Source: Microlunatus soli
GTDB taxonomy: Bacteria > Actinomycetota > Actinomycetes > Propionibacteriales > Propionibacteriaceae
DNA length: 64,000 bases
Assembly (NCBI RefSeq): GCF_900105385.1
Contig: NZ_LT629772.1
Coordinates: 4,774,001-4,838,000 of the forward strand
Direction: 5' to 3'
A program made the position numbers and the translations under genes. Under the pieces are notes generated by a model, which ran no database searches, was not told the origin of the DNA, and saw nothing but the letters and a program-made list of their open reading frames with translations. Below, piece by piece: positions 43,777 to 52,883 of this stretch. Position 1 is the stretch's first letter. Every line of letters starts with the position of its first letter.

Positions 43777-44700
43777 ATGGCAACGTTGACCGCCGAGCGC
43801 ACCGGCGCCGACACTGCGGTCCGGCCGGCCAAGCGGCGCAGCCTCGACCGAGGGCAGGTGCGAGCCGGCTGGCTGCTGCTCGCCCCGGCGTTGCTGCACT
43901 CCGCGATCTTCATCGTGATCCCCACCATCGCCGCGATCGTGCTCAGCTTCACCGACTACAGCTTCGGTGACACCTGGTCCTGGGTTGGTCTGGCCAACTA
44001 CGGCCGGCTCTTCGGCGACGAGGACTTCCTGGCCTCGCTGTGGCACACCGTCGTCTACTCGATCGTCGTCGTCCCGATTTCGATGGCGCTGGCGCTGATC
44101 ATCGCGATCGGGCTGAATCAGAAGATCCGCGGGCTGGCGATCTTTCGGACCGCCTTCTACATCCCGACCGTCACCGCCACCGTTGCCGTCGCGACCATCT
44201 GGATGTGGATCTTCAATCCGGGATCCGGTCTGGCCAACGGCGTGCTGAGCCTGTTCGGTCTGGCGCCGGCGCAATGGCTGGCCGGCCCCGACTCGGCACT
44301 GCCATCGCTGATGATCATCGGCATCTGGCAGGGGCTCGGCGCAAAGATGATCATCTATCTGGCCGCCCTGCAGGGTGTTTCCAGCGACCTGATGGAGGCG
44401 GCGAACCTGGATGGTGCCGGCCGCTGGCAGCGCTTCCGCAATGTCACCTGGCCGTCACTGGCGCCGGTCCAGTTCTTCGTCCTGGTCACCTCGATCGTCG
44501 GCACCTTCCAAGTGTTCGATCTGGTGTATGTCACCACCCAGGGCGGACCCGGCACGGCGACCCGGGTGTTGGTCTTCGACATCTACACCAGGGCCTTCCA
44601 ATCGTTGCAGCTCGGCATGGCGGCCGCCGAGACGGTGATGATGATGATCTTGATCGGGGCGTTCATCATGATCGGCCGGCTGAGCCAGAGGGACAACTGA
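43777..44700 (+). CDS. Sugar ABC transporter permease, MalF/UgpA type
   Basis: A 307-residue inner-membrane subunit with six helices. The EAA loop that contacts the ATPase is MEAANLDGAGRWQRFRNVTWP. The N-terminal SAIFIVIPTIAAIVLSFTDY is the usual first helix. It begins two bases after the binding-protein stop, with GGAGG just upstream, and pairs with the next permease. Confidence 0.94.
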   Translation: MATLTAERTGADTAVRPAKRRSLDRGQVRAGWLLLAPALLHSAIFIVIPTIAAIVLSFTDYSFGDTWSWVGLANYGRLFGDEDFLASLWHTVVYSIVVVPISMALALIIAIGLNQKIRGLAIFRTAFYIPTVTATVAVATIWMWIFNPGSGLANGVLSLFGLAPAQWLAGPDSALPSLMIIGIWQGLGAKMIIYLAALQGVSSDLMEAANLDGAGRWQRFRNVTWPSLAPVQFFVLVTSIVGTFQVFDLVYVTTQGGPGTATRVLVFDIYTRAFQSLQLGMAAAETVMMMILIGAFIMIGRLSQRDN

Positions 44701-44701
44701 G

Positions 44702-45577
44702 ATGGCAACACAACGCAACCGGCCGACCGCCGGCCGGATCGTTCTCTACGTCGTGTTGGCGCTGGGTGGACTGGCGATGATCACGCCGTTCATCTGGATG
44801 GTGCTGACCTCGCTGAAGAGTGAGGGCGAGGTCGCGACCTTCAGCTGGCTGCCCGATCAGCTGCGCTGGCACAACTACGTGGAGGCGATGCAGACCGCGC
44901 CGTTCGCTCGCTACTTCCGCAACAGCCTGATCATCGCGCTCGGCGAAACCGCGTTCACCCTGGTGATCTGCACGATGGCCGGCTACGCACTGGCCAAGCT
45001 GCCGATCAAGGGGGCGAAGGGGCTGCTGGCCTACTTCATCGCGCTGATGACCGTTCCGTTCCAGATCATCCTGGTGCCGCTGTTCATGGTGGTGAAATCG
45101 ATACCGCTGGCCGGCGGCAACAATCTGCTCGGACAGGGCGGGATCGGCTGGCTCAACTCCTGGTGGGGTCTGATCATCCCGCTCGGCGCGGCGCCGCTGT
45201 TCACCTTCCTGGCGCGCCAGTTCTACGTGTCGCTGCCCGGTGAGCTCGCCCAGGCGGCACGGGTGGACGGCCTGGGCGAGTTCGGCATCTTCCTGCGGAT
45301 CATGACCCCGCTGATCAAACCGGCACTGATCACCATCGCCGTGTTCCAGGTCGAGGCGGCCTGGAACGGGTTCCTGTGGCCCCTGATGATCACCACCTCC
45401 GACTCGCTGCGCCCGCTGCAGCTCGGACTGGCGACCTTCACCCAGGACCCATCCAACATCCAGTGGCCCTACCTGATGGCCGGCACCACGCTCGCCACGC
45501 TGCCGATGATCGTGATGTTCGTCATCGCCCAGCGCCGGTTCGTCGAGGGGATGGCGAACGTCGGCGTGAAGGGCTGA
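44702..45577 (+). CDS. Sugar ABC transporter permease, MalG/UgpE type
   Basis: A 291-residue permease with six helices and the EAA loop LAQAARVDGLGEFGIFLRIMTP. The sequence ends RRFVEGMANVGVKG, the normal end for this class. ATG 44702 follows the previous stop by one base. It is the last gene of the first ABC operon; 180 bases follow before the second. Confidence 0.94.
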   Translation: MATQRNRPTAGRIVLYVVLALGGLAMITPFIWMVLTSLKSEGEVATFSWLPDQLRWHNYVEAMQTAPFARYFRNSLIIALGETAFTLVICTMAGYALAKLPIKGAKGLLAYFIALMTVPFQIILVPLFMVVKSIPLAGGNNLLGQGGIGWLNSWWGLIIPLGAAPLFTFLARQFYVSLPGELAQAARVDGLGEFGIFLRIMTPLIKPALITIAVFQVEAAWNGFLWPLMITTSDSLRPLQLGLATFTQDPSNIQWPYLMAGTTLATLPMIVMFVIAQRRFVEGMANVGVKG

Positions 45578-45630
45578 GCACTCCCGGCCTTGTTCGGATA
45601 ACGGTTTCTCCAGCGGTCCTGGAAAATTCG

Positions 45631-45694
45631 GGCAAACCCTTGCCAAACGCGCGGCTGCCGGTCATCGTATGACGAGCGGAGCGCATCGATGCGC
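45631..45694. promoter_or_regulatory. Palindromes in the control region of the second sugar ABC operon
   Basis: Three palindromes lie in 64 bases: GGCAA-ACCC-TTGCC (45631-45644), GTCAT-CGT-ATGAC (45661-45673) and the perfect GCGCATCGATGCGC (45681-45694). The first shares GGCAAAC with the first ABC operon. They sit in the 180-base gap before the permease start at 45758, where a promoter is needed. No regulator gene is adjacent. Confidence 0.55.
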
Positions 45695-45757
45695 CGTTTT
45701 GTGTGTGAAACAAGCAGATTTCGGTCGGTTTGCACCTTCGAGGGAGCAGGTGGTCAG

Positions 45758-46756
45758 GTGGGCCAGACAAGTGTGACCCAGCCCGTTCGGGAAGCGGTTA
45801 CCGCCGCCTCGGAGGACTCGGCGGACACTCCGACCGGCAGTCGCTTCCGTCGCCTGATGCACCGGCTGTCGCGGGACAAGTTGCTGGTCGGGATCGGGTT
45901 GCCGGGCGCTCTGGTGCTGATCGCGTTCCAGTATCTTCCGCTGCTGGGCAATGTGATCGCGTTCCAGGACTATCAGCCGTATCTGGGGATCACCGAGGCG
46001 CCGTTCGTCGGGTTGGCGAACTTCTCGTTCCTCTGGGACGGCAATGCCGCGTTCCTGAACGCGTTGCTGAACACGCTGGTGCTGACGGTGATCCAGACGG
46101 TGTTGGTGTTCCCGGTCCCGCTGGTGCTGGCGTTGCTGCTGAACAGTCTTGCCGGTGAGAATCTGAAGCGGCTGTTGCAGTCGATCCTCTATCTTCCGCA
46201 CTTCTTGAGCTGGGTGATCGTGGTCGCGCTGTTCCAGCAGATGCTGGGCAACGCGGGCATGTTGAACACGTTCCTGATCCAGAACGGGTTGCCGCAGTTC
46301 CACGTGATCGGCGTCCCGGAGTTGTTCAAGGGTCTGATCACGACCCAGGCGATCTGGAAGGACGCCGGCTGGGGGACCATCATCTTCCTGGCCGCGCTGT
46401 CCCAGGTCGACCAGCAGCTGTACGAGGCGGCCGCCGTCGACGGAGCCGGGCCGTGGAAGCGGCTGTGGCACGTGACACTGCCGGCCTTGAAGGGGCTGTT
46501 CATCCTGCTGCTGATCCTGCGGTTGGGCAACAGCCTGTCGGTCGGCTTCGAGCAGATCATCCTGCAGCAGGGTCCGGTCGGGTTGGAGGCCAGTGAGGTG
46601 CTGGACACCTGGGTCTACAACAACGGCATCATCGGCGGCAATTGGGGCATGTCGGCGGCCGCTGGTCTGGTGAAGAGCGTGGTCGGTGTGCTGTTGGTGA
46701 TCGGTGCGAACAAGTTGGCCCACGTCTTCGGAGAGCGGGGGGTGTACGAGAAGTGA
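45758..46756 (+). CDS. Polysaccharide ABC permease, LplB type
   Basis: A protein of about 332 residues with six membrane helices. The LplB-type helix 1 region is VGIGLPGALVLIAFQYLPLLGNVIAFQDYQPY and the EAA loop is YEAAAVDGAGPWKRLWHVTLP. This class imports oligosaccharides such as pectin or uronate fragments and usually partners with YtcP-like permeases. The start is uncertain: GTG 45758 or GTG 45773. In-frame sequence upstream to 45689 looks non-coding. Confidence 0.92.
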   Translation: MGQTSVTQPVREAVTAASEDSADTPTGSRFRRLMHRLSRDKLLVGIGLPGALVLIAFQYLPLLGNVIAFQDYQPYLGITEAPFVGLANFSFLWDGNAAFLNALLNTLVLTVIQTVLVFPVPLVLALLLNSLAGENLKRLLQSILYLPHFLSWVIVVALFQQMLGNAGMLNTFLIQNGLPQFHVIGVPELFKGLITTQAIWKDAGWGTIIFLAALSQVDQQLYEAAAVDGAGPWKRLWHVTLPALKGLFILLLILRLGNSLSVGFEQIILQQGPVGLEASEVLDTWVYNNGIIGGNWGMSAAAGLVKSVVGVLLVIGANKLAHVFGERGVYEK

Positions 46757-47691
46757 CCACCATCGAGGCAGCCGAACACGAAGCCGGGCAGGCGTCGCGC
46801 AAGCGCAGCAAGCGTCCACCGTGGATGGAGAGCCCGAATCCGCTGGTGCAGATCGCCAAGGCGATCGCGTTGGGGATCTCGGTGTTGTTGGTGATCATCC
46901 CGTTCTGGTCGGTGCTGGCGACGTCGTTCGCCGATCAGGCCACGATCAACAAGTCCGCCGGCGGGATGGTGATGTGGACCAGTTCGCCGTCGCTGGCGGC
47001 GTACAAGGCGGTCTTGGGCGGCGGTGTGGTGACCCGGGCGATGATCATCTCGATCGCGATCACTGTGGTTGGCACGCTGCTGTCGCTGGCCGCCACCGCC
47101 GGGCTGGCCTACTGGCTGTCCCGGAAGTCGTTCGGTTCCAAACCGGTGTTGTTGCTGGTGCTGGGCGCGGTGCTGTTCAGCCCGGGTCTGATCCCCAGTT
47201 ATCTGGTGGTCAAGCAGTTCGGACTGCTGGACTCCTGGTGGTCGCTGATCCTGCCGGTGATGGTGAACGCGTTCAACGTGATCGTGATGCGCGCCTTCTT
47301 CCAGGAGTTGCCGCAGGAGCTGTTCGAGTCCGCGGCGATCGACGGGGCGTCCAGTCTGACGATCCTGTCCCGGATCGTGCTGCCGCTGTCGAAGGCGGTG
47401 CTCGCGGTGATCGGGTTGTTCTACGCGGTCGCCTACTGGAACGCGTTTTTCAATGCGCTGCTGTACATCCAGACCACCGACAAGTGGCCGATGGCGTTGG
47501 TGCTGCGGACCTTCGTGGTCAATCAGACGACGATCGGCGGTGATCAGGTCGGGATGTCGGAGGTGATGCCGCCGCAGTTGCCGCTGCAGATGGCGATCCT
47601 GGTGATCGCGATCGTGCCGATCCTGATCGTCTACCCGTTCCTGCAGCGGCACTTCGCCAAGGGCGTGATGATCGGCGCGGTCAAGGGCTGA
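46753..47691 (+). CDS. Polysaccharide ABC permease, YtcP type
   Basis: A 312-residue permease. GTG 46753 overlaps the stop of the LplB-type gene by four bases. The EAA loop is FESAAIDGASSLTILSRIVLP and the protein ends RHFAKGVMIGAVKG, as in YtcP/YesQ-like subunits. A short charged N-terminus precedes the first helix. Confidence 0.93.
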   Translation: MTTIEAAEHEAGQASRKRSKRPPWMESPNPLVQIAKAIALGISVLLVIIPFWSVLATSFADQATINKSAGGMVMWTSSPSLAAYKAVLGGGVVTRAMIISIAITVVGTLLSLAATAGLAYWLSRKSFGSKPVLLLVLGAVLFSPGLIPSYLVVKQFGLLDSWWSLILPVMVNAFNVIVMRAFFQELPQELFESAAIDGASSLTILSRIVLPLSKAVLAVIGLFYAVAYWNAFFNALLYIQTTDKWPMALVLRTFVVNQTTIGGDQVGMSEVMPPQLPLQMAILVIAIVPILIVYPFLQRHFAKGVMIGAVKG

Positions 47692-47782
47692 TCCTGTGCG
47701 ACGCGCAACGGCGTCGGGTGCCGTGCGCGAAAACCTGCTTCACCCCGTCGGAGTGCACCGACGGACAGTTCAAGGAGGAATT

Positions 47783-49438
47783 GTGTCGATCTTCACCAAG
47801 CCCCGGGTCACCCGCCGATCGCTGTTGGCGGCCACCGGCGGCGCAGCGCTGTTGGCGGGCAGTGGATCCCTCAGCGGTTGCGGCGCGAGCAAGACAGCTG
47901 AGAACAACACCGCGGCCAAGAACGAGGCGGTGAAGCTGCCCAGCTACATCCCGTACACGGCGATCAAGCCGGACCTGCCGGGCACCAAGGAAGGCGTCGA
48001 CAACGCGTTCCGGACCTGGCCGACCGACAATCCGAAGTCGGTGCCGGAGAAGCCGGGCACCGGCAAGGAGTCGCTGTCAGCGATGGCCGACATCTACTAC
48101 GCGGTGCCGCCCGGCCCGGACAAGAACAGCTACTGGGCGGGCCTGAACGAGCGGATGGGCATCGACCTCAAGATCCAGATGGTCGGCAACGCCGACTACA
48201 GTCAGAAGTTCGCCACCACGATCGCCGGCTCGGAGCTTCCGGATGTGCTCCGGATGCTGGAAGTGGCCAACTTCCCTTCCCTGCTGGACAAGCGCTTCAC
48301 GCCGCTGGACGAACACCTCGCTGGGGATGCCATCAAGGAGTATCCGAACCTGGCGAACATTCCCACCCGGACCTGGAAGTCGGCGATCTACAACGGCAAG
48401 ATCTACGGCATCCCGATCCCGCGCGGCGCGATCGGCAGCTACAACTTCATCCGTCAGGATCTGTTCGACGCCAAGGGGCTGCCGAGTGACCCGAAGGGTT
48501 ACGACGAATTCATCAAGGTCACGAAGGAACTCACCGACCCGAAGAAGCGCCGATGGGCGTTCAGCCTGATCAACCAGCCGCGGCAGGTCCTCGGCCGGAT
48601 GAACGGTGAGCCGAACGGCTGGCGTTACGAGAACGACAAGCTCACCAACACCTACGAGACCGAAGAGTACAAGCAGACCGTCACCGATCTGATCGCAATG
48701 TGGAAGAGCGGCGTCATCCACCCCGACGCCTTCGACACCGCGCAGCCGTTCAAGCAGCTGTTCAATGCCGGCACCTGTGCGATCAATGCTCACGACGGCT
48801 ACCCGGGCTGGATCCAGTACATCCTGGACAATGAATCGACTCCGGGCTTCAAGTTGGGGCTGATGCCGGTCTACAACCGGGACGGCTCCGAGCTGGCACA
48901 TTGGGATTTCGGCTCCGGCGTCTACTCGTTCACCGCGCTGAAGAAGCAGGACAGCCCGGACAAGATCAAGACGATCCTGCGGATGCTGAATTACCTGGCG
49001 GCTCCGTTCGGCACCGAGGAGTACCTCTACCGGCTGTACGGCAAGGAAGGTGTCGACCACACGATGAAGGACGGCAACCCGGTGCTGACCAAGACAGGGA
49101 CCGCCAACACGGTGATCCCGGTGCGTTATCTCGCCGATGCGCCGTACACGATCTACGTGCCCGGTCGGCCGCAGGACGCCGACACCCAACACAAGTACCA
49201 GTCGCTGGAGATCCCGACCGGCATCTCCAATCCGACCGTCGGGCTGTTCTCCAACGCCAAGGCCAGCAAGAATGCCACCATCGACAAGAACTTCAACGAC
49301 GGCATCAACCAGGTCATCCAGGGTCGCAAGCCGCTGTCCGAGCTGGACAGCCTGTTGAGCGCCTGGAAGTCCGGCGGCGGTGATGAGATGCGCAAGGAAT
49401 ACCAGGACCAGCTGCAGAAGAACGGCGGGCCGAGCTGA
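47783..49438 (+). CDS. Large polysaccharide-binding lipoprotein, LipO/YtcQ type
   Basis: A 551-residue solute-binding protein, larger than family 1 proteins and typical of the LplA/YtcQ group. The signal is twin-arginine (R11-R12) and ends in lipobox LSGC (C33), so it is a Tat-exported lipoprotein. AAGGAGG at 47772-47778 marks the GTG start. It follows the two permeases and precedes two putative glycosidases, so it probably delivers oligosaccharides that those enzymes cut. Confidence 0.93.
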   Translation: MSIFTKPRVTRRSLLAATGGAALLAGSGSLSGCGASKTAENNTAAKNEAVKLPSYIPYTAIKPDLPGTKEGVDNAFRTWPTDNPKSVPEKPGTGKESLSAMADIYYAVPPGPDKNSYWAGLNERMGIDLKIQMVGNADYSQKFATTIAGSELPDVLRMLEVANFPSLLDKRFTPLDEHLAGDAIKEYPNLANIPTRTWKSAIYNGKIYGIPIPRGAIGSYNFIRQDLFDAKGLPSDPKGYDEFIKVTKELTDPKKRRWAFSLINQPRQVLGRMNGEPNGWRYENDKLTNTYETEEYKQTVTDLIAMWKSGVIHPDAFDTAQPFKQLFNAGTCAINAHDGYPGWIQYILDNESTPGFKLGLMPVYNRDGSELAHWDFGSGVYSFTALKKQDSPDKIKTILRMLNYLAAPFGTEEYLYRLYGKEGVDHTMKDGNPVLTKTGTANTVIPVRYLADAPYTIYVPGRPQDADTQHKYQSLEIPTGISNPTVGLFSNAKASKNATIDKNFNDGINQVIQGRKPLSELDSLLSAWKSGGGDEMRKEYQDQLQKNGGPS

Positions 49439-49440
49439 CC

Positions 49441-51210
49441 GTGGATGACAGACAGCAGCTGGAATCCTTTGCCGACAAGGCGTTCCTGGCGCTGCGACCG
49501 TTCGCGACGGCCGGGCATGCTCGGTTCGAGCTGCCCGGCCCGTCGTCCCATGCCGGGCCGATCAGTGACGGACTGGAGGCGTTCGCCCGGTCCTTCCTCG
49601 GGGTCGGCTACCGGCTGGCCGGAGTCGATCCGGACCAGCCGGGCGGTGATGATCACGATCATGCCGGCTGGTATGCCGCGGGCCTGATCGCCGGCACCGA
49701 CCCGGATTCGGCTGAACGCTGGCCTGCGCTGACCGAGATCGCCCAGTCCCGTGTCGAAGCGGCCGCGATCGCGATCGCGCTGCACGAGAGTCGATCATGG
49801 ATCTGGGATCGGCTCGACGACGGCGCCCGGCAACGGATCGTGGACTGGCTGGCGCCGAGCGCCACCGTGCGCTACGGCGACAACAACTGGTTGTGGTTCT
49901 GCAACGTCACCCAGGCGTTCCTGCGATCGGTCGGTGGACCGTACGACCAACAGCTGATCGACGACAACATCGCCCGGCTGGACAGCTGGTATCTCGGCGA
50001 TGTGGACGGCCGCGGCGGTTGGTATCGAGACGGACCGCAGGGGACCGTCGATTGGTACAACGGCTGGGTGATGCAGCTGTTCTCATTGTGGTATTGCCGG
50101 ATGTCGGCCGGTGAGCCCGGGGTCGAGGCACTGCTGGAACGCTATCGGCCCCGGTTGTCCGACTACGTCGACCGGCTGCCGGGACTGTGGGGCGGCGACG
50201 GTGCGCCGTTGTTCCAGGGAAGATCGCTGATCTACCGCTACGCGACCGCCGGCGCGGCCTGGGCGGGCGCGATCTTCGATGCGGCCACCGTGGGTGCCGG
50301 ACGGTTGCGGCGGCTGGGGTTGCAGACGGTCCGCTACTTCGCCGACCGGGGCGCCTTCGACGACAGCGGACTGCTCAGCATGGGCTGGCTCGGCCGCCAC
50401 GAATCGATGCGTCAGCCCTACTCCGGTCCGGGATCGCCGTACTGGGCGAGTCACGGGCTGGCGGGCCTGGTACTACCGGCCGACGATTCCTTCTGGTCAG
50501 CTCCTGACGAACCACTGCCGGTCGATCAAGGGGACACCACCGATGTGATCGCTCAGCCAGGCTGGCTGGTCTCCGGCACCCGGGCCGACGGCATCGTCCG
50601 GATCGCCAATCACGGTGTTGATCATGGCGGTGACCGTGAGGATCCGCTCTACAACCGGCTGGCCTATTCGACCGCGACCGCTCCGGTCGAGTCCGCGGCC
50701 GACGTGGCCGACAACCAGGTGATGCTGACCGGTCCCGCCGGCGCGACCACCCGGGTCGGCTTCGAGCGACTCGACTTCGACGCCGAACAGGGGATAGCAG
50801 GTAGCAGTTGGGGCCCGATCAGCTGCTGGTCGGTGATCGACTCGGGCGTCGAGGTGCGGGCGGTCCGGTTGGCGGCGACGGCCGATCTGACCGGTCAACG
50901 CTTGGTGATCTCCGGCTATGCGATTCCGCAGTATCCACAGCCCGGCGCCCGGCAGCAGCTGCGGTCCGAGGTCCGCAGCCTGCTGGGCGACGTCTCGGCG
51001 CGGACGGTCATCCACTCCGGGGCCAACGCGTTCGGCTCGGGGCTGATGATCAACTACCTCGCGATCGAAGATCCCGAGCCGGACCGCTGGTACGTGGTAG
51101 CGGTATCGCTGACCGAGTCCACCGAGGAGCCGGCCTGGCCGACAGCCGCGATCTCCGACGACCAACGGCTCCACCTGACCTGGCAGGATCGGGTCACCGT
51201 GGTCGGGTAG
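49441..51210 (+). CDS. DUF2264 protein, putative glycoside hydrolase
   Basis: A 589-residue cytoplasmic protein without a signal peptide. The first 350 residues are an alpha/alpha-toroid-like DUF2264 domain (YGDNNWLWFCNVTQAFLRSVG; YRDGPQGTVDWYNGWVMQLF; GRSLIYRYATAGAAWAGAIFDA). The remainder is beta-rich. DUF2264 is, as far as I recall, the family behind glycoside hydrolase family 154, active on uronic acid linkages; that link was not checked. It starts two bases after the binding-protein stop, so it is in the same operon. Confidence 0.85.
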   Translation: MDDRQQLESFADKAFLALRPFATAGHARFELPGPSSHAGPISDGLEAFARSFLGVGYRLAGVDPDQPGGDDHDHAGWYAAGLIAGTDPDSAERWPALTEIAQSRVEAAAIAIALHESRSWIWDRLDDGARQRIVDWLAPSATVRYGDNNWLWFCNVTQAFLRSVGGPYDQQLIDDNIARLDSWYLGDVDGRGGWYRDGPQGTVDWYNGWVMQLFSLWYCRMSAGEPGVEALLERYRPRLSDYVDRLPGLWGGDGAPLFQGRSLIYRYATAGAAWAGAIFDAATVGAGRLRRLGLQTVRYFADRGAFDDSGLLSMGWLGRHESMRQPYSGPGSPYWASHGLAGLVLPADDSFWSAPDEPLPVDQGDTTDVIAQPGWLVSGTRADGIVRIANHGVDHGGDREDPLYNRLAYSTATAPVESAADVADNQVMLTGPAGATTRVGFERLDFDAEQGIAGSSWGPISCWSVIDSGVEVRAVRLAATADLTGQRLVISGYAIPQYPQPGARQQLRSEVRSLLGDVSARTVIHSGANAFGSGLMINYLAIEDPEPDRWYVVAVSLTESTEEPAWPTAAISDDQRLHLTWQDRVTVVG

Positions 51211-51221
51211 GTTGGGCGATC

Positions 51222-52883
51222 ATGTCCTGGAACTTCGTCCTCGCCGACTCCCTGGAAACCGTTCGACCGACCGTCGAACCGCGTCCGATCAATCGCGACA
51301 TCTCCCGCTCGGTGTTCTTGGCCGAGACCTACTCCTTCCAGCTGGCGTTCCGGCCGCCGGCGACGGCGCGCCGGACCAGTGACGCGATCAAGATCACGGT
51401 GGCCGGTGCCGCTGCCGAGCACACCACCTTGTATGCCGTCGACCTGGTGCCGGCCACCCTGCCGGCCTTTCCCGATCATGACGATAACTACCTGTTCGAC
51501 AGCCCCGGCCTGTATCCCGATCCGTTGGTCGTATCGACCGACGGCCTCGTGGAGCCGCTGGTCGGGCACTGGCGCAGCGTCTGGTTCGACGTGCGGGTGG
51601 ACGAGCTCCCGCGATCGGTCACCGATGCCGCGGATCTGGATCTCCGGCTGACGGTGCAGCACGCCGGCAGCGACGAGCAGCTGTATCGCGACGAGTTGAC
51701 GGTCACCGTGATCAACCAACGCCTTCCGGCCCTGGACATCGTCAACACCCAGTGGTTGCACGCCGACTGTCTGCTCGACTACTACGGCGGCAGCGCCTTC
51801 GACGATGATCACTGGCGGGCGATCGACTCGTTCGTCGGCAGCGCGGCCAGGATGGGCATCAACGGCCTGCTGACCCCGATCTGGACACCGCCGCTGGACA
51901 CCGCGGTCGGCACCCGGCGCACGCCGGTCCAGCTGGTCGGCATCAGCCGACGGGGCGAGGACTACACCTTCGACTTCACCGATCTCGAACGCTGGTTGGA
52001 GATCCTGGCCCGGCACGGCATCGAGTACGTCGAGCTGGCCCACCTGTTCACCCAGTGGGGTGCCCGAGCGACCCCCGCCATCGACGCGGAGGTGGACGGC
52101 GAACTCCGCCAGATCTTCGGCTGGGACGTCCGGGCCACCGATCCGTCCTATCGGCACTTCCTGGAGCAGTTCATCCCGGCGTTGCAGCAGCTGCTAACCG
52201 ATCGCTGGGATCCGGCCAAGGTGATCTATCACATCTCCGACGAGCCGTCCCGTGATCATCTCGACGACTACCGTGCCGCCCGCGCGGTCGTGGAGGACCT
52301 GCTGGTCGGTTGCCTGATCGCCGACGCGTTGAGCGACTACGACTTCTACACCCAGGGTGTGGTCAAGCAGCCGATCGTCGCCACCAACCACGCCGAGCCG
52401 TTCCTGGCCGGCGGCGTACGACGCCCGTGGCTGTATTACTGCGTCAGCCAGAACAAGATCGTCGCCAACCGGTTCATCGCGATGCCACCGGCCCGGCATC
52501 GGGTGATCGGGCAGCAGCTGTTCGCCGCCGACGCCGGCGGGTTCCTGCACTGGGGCTTCAACTTCTACAACAGCCAGCATTCGCGGTCAGCGGTCAACCC
52601 GTACGCCGACACCTGCGCCGACAACGCGTTCCCGGCCGGCGATCCGTTCATCGTCTACCCCGGACCGGATCGGCAGGTCCGCGAGTCGACCCGGCATCGG
52701 GTCGCCGCGCAGGCGATCAACGATCATCGGGCGCTGCAGCTGGTGCGTGATCAACTCGGCCGTGCAGCCGCGCTGGAGTTGATCGATCCCGATCGGACCC
52801 TCAGCCTGACCGAGTATCCGACCGATGCCGATCACTACCTGGCGACCCGGGAACGGATCAACGAGGCCGTACGACGCCGCTGA
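51222..52883 (+). CDS. DUF4091 protein, GH123-like putative hexosaminidase
   Basis: A 553-residue protein. An N-terminal beta domain ([16 protein letters not shown]) is followed by a TIM-barrel-like DUF4091 region. [15 protein letters not shown] places an Asp-Glu pair at about residues 340-341. In GH123 enzymes an adjacent Asp-Glu pair carries out substrate-assisted cleavage of N-acetylgalactosaminides, so the same chemistry is possible. There is no signal peptide; it should act on imported oligosaccharides. TAGGTT eight bases before the ATG may give a second, internal promoter. Its last 26 bases overlap the convergent fusion gene. Confidence 0.82.
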   Translation: MSWNFVLADSLETVRPTVEPRPINRDISRSVFLAETYSFQLAFRPPATARRTSDAIKITVAGAAAEHTTLYAVDLVPATLPAFPDHDDNYLFDSPGLYPDPLVVSTDGLVEPLVGHWRSVWFDVRVDELPRSVTDAADLDLRLTVQHAGSDEQLYRDELTVTVINQRLPALDIVNTQWLHADCLLDYYGGSAFDDDHWRAIDSFVGSAARMGINGLLTPIWTPPLDTAVGTRRTPVQLVGISRRGEDYTFDFTDLERWLEILARHGIEYVELAHLFTQWGARATPAIDAEVDGELRQIFGWDVRATDPSYRHFLEQFIPALQQLLTDRWDPAKVIYHISDEPSRDHLDDYRAARAVVEDLLVGCLIADALSDYDFYTQGVVKQPIVATNHAEPFLAGGVRRPWLYYCVSQNKIVANRFIAMPPARHRVIGQQLFAADAGGFLHWGFNFYNSQHSRSAVNPYADTCADNAFPAGDPFIVYPGPDRQVRESTRHRVAAQAINDHRALQLVRDQLGRAAALELIDPDRTLSLTEYPTDADHYLATRERINEAVRRR

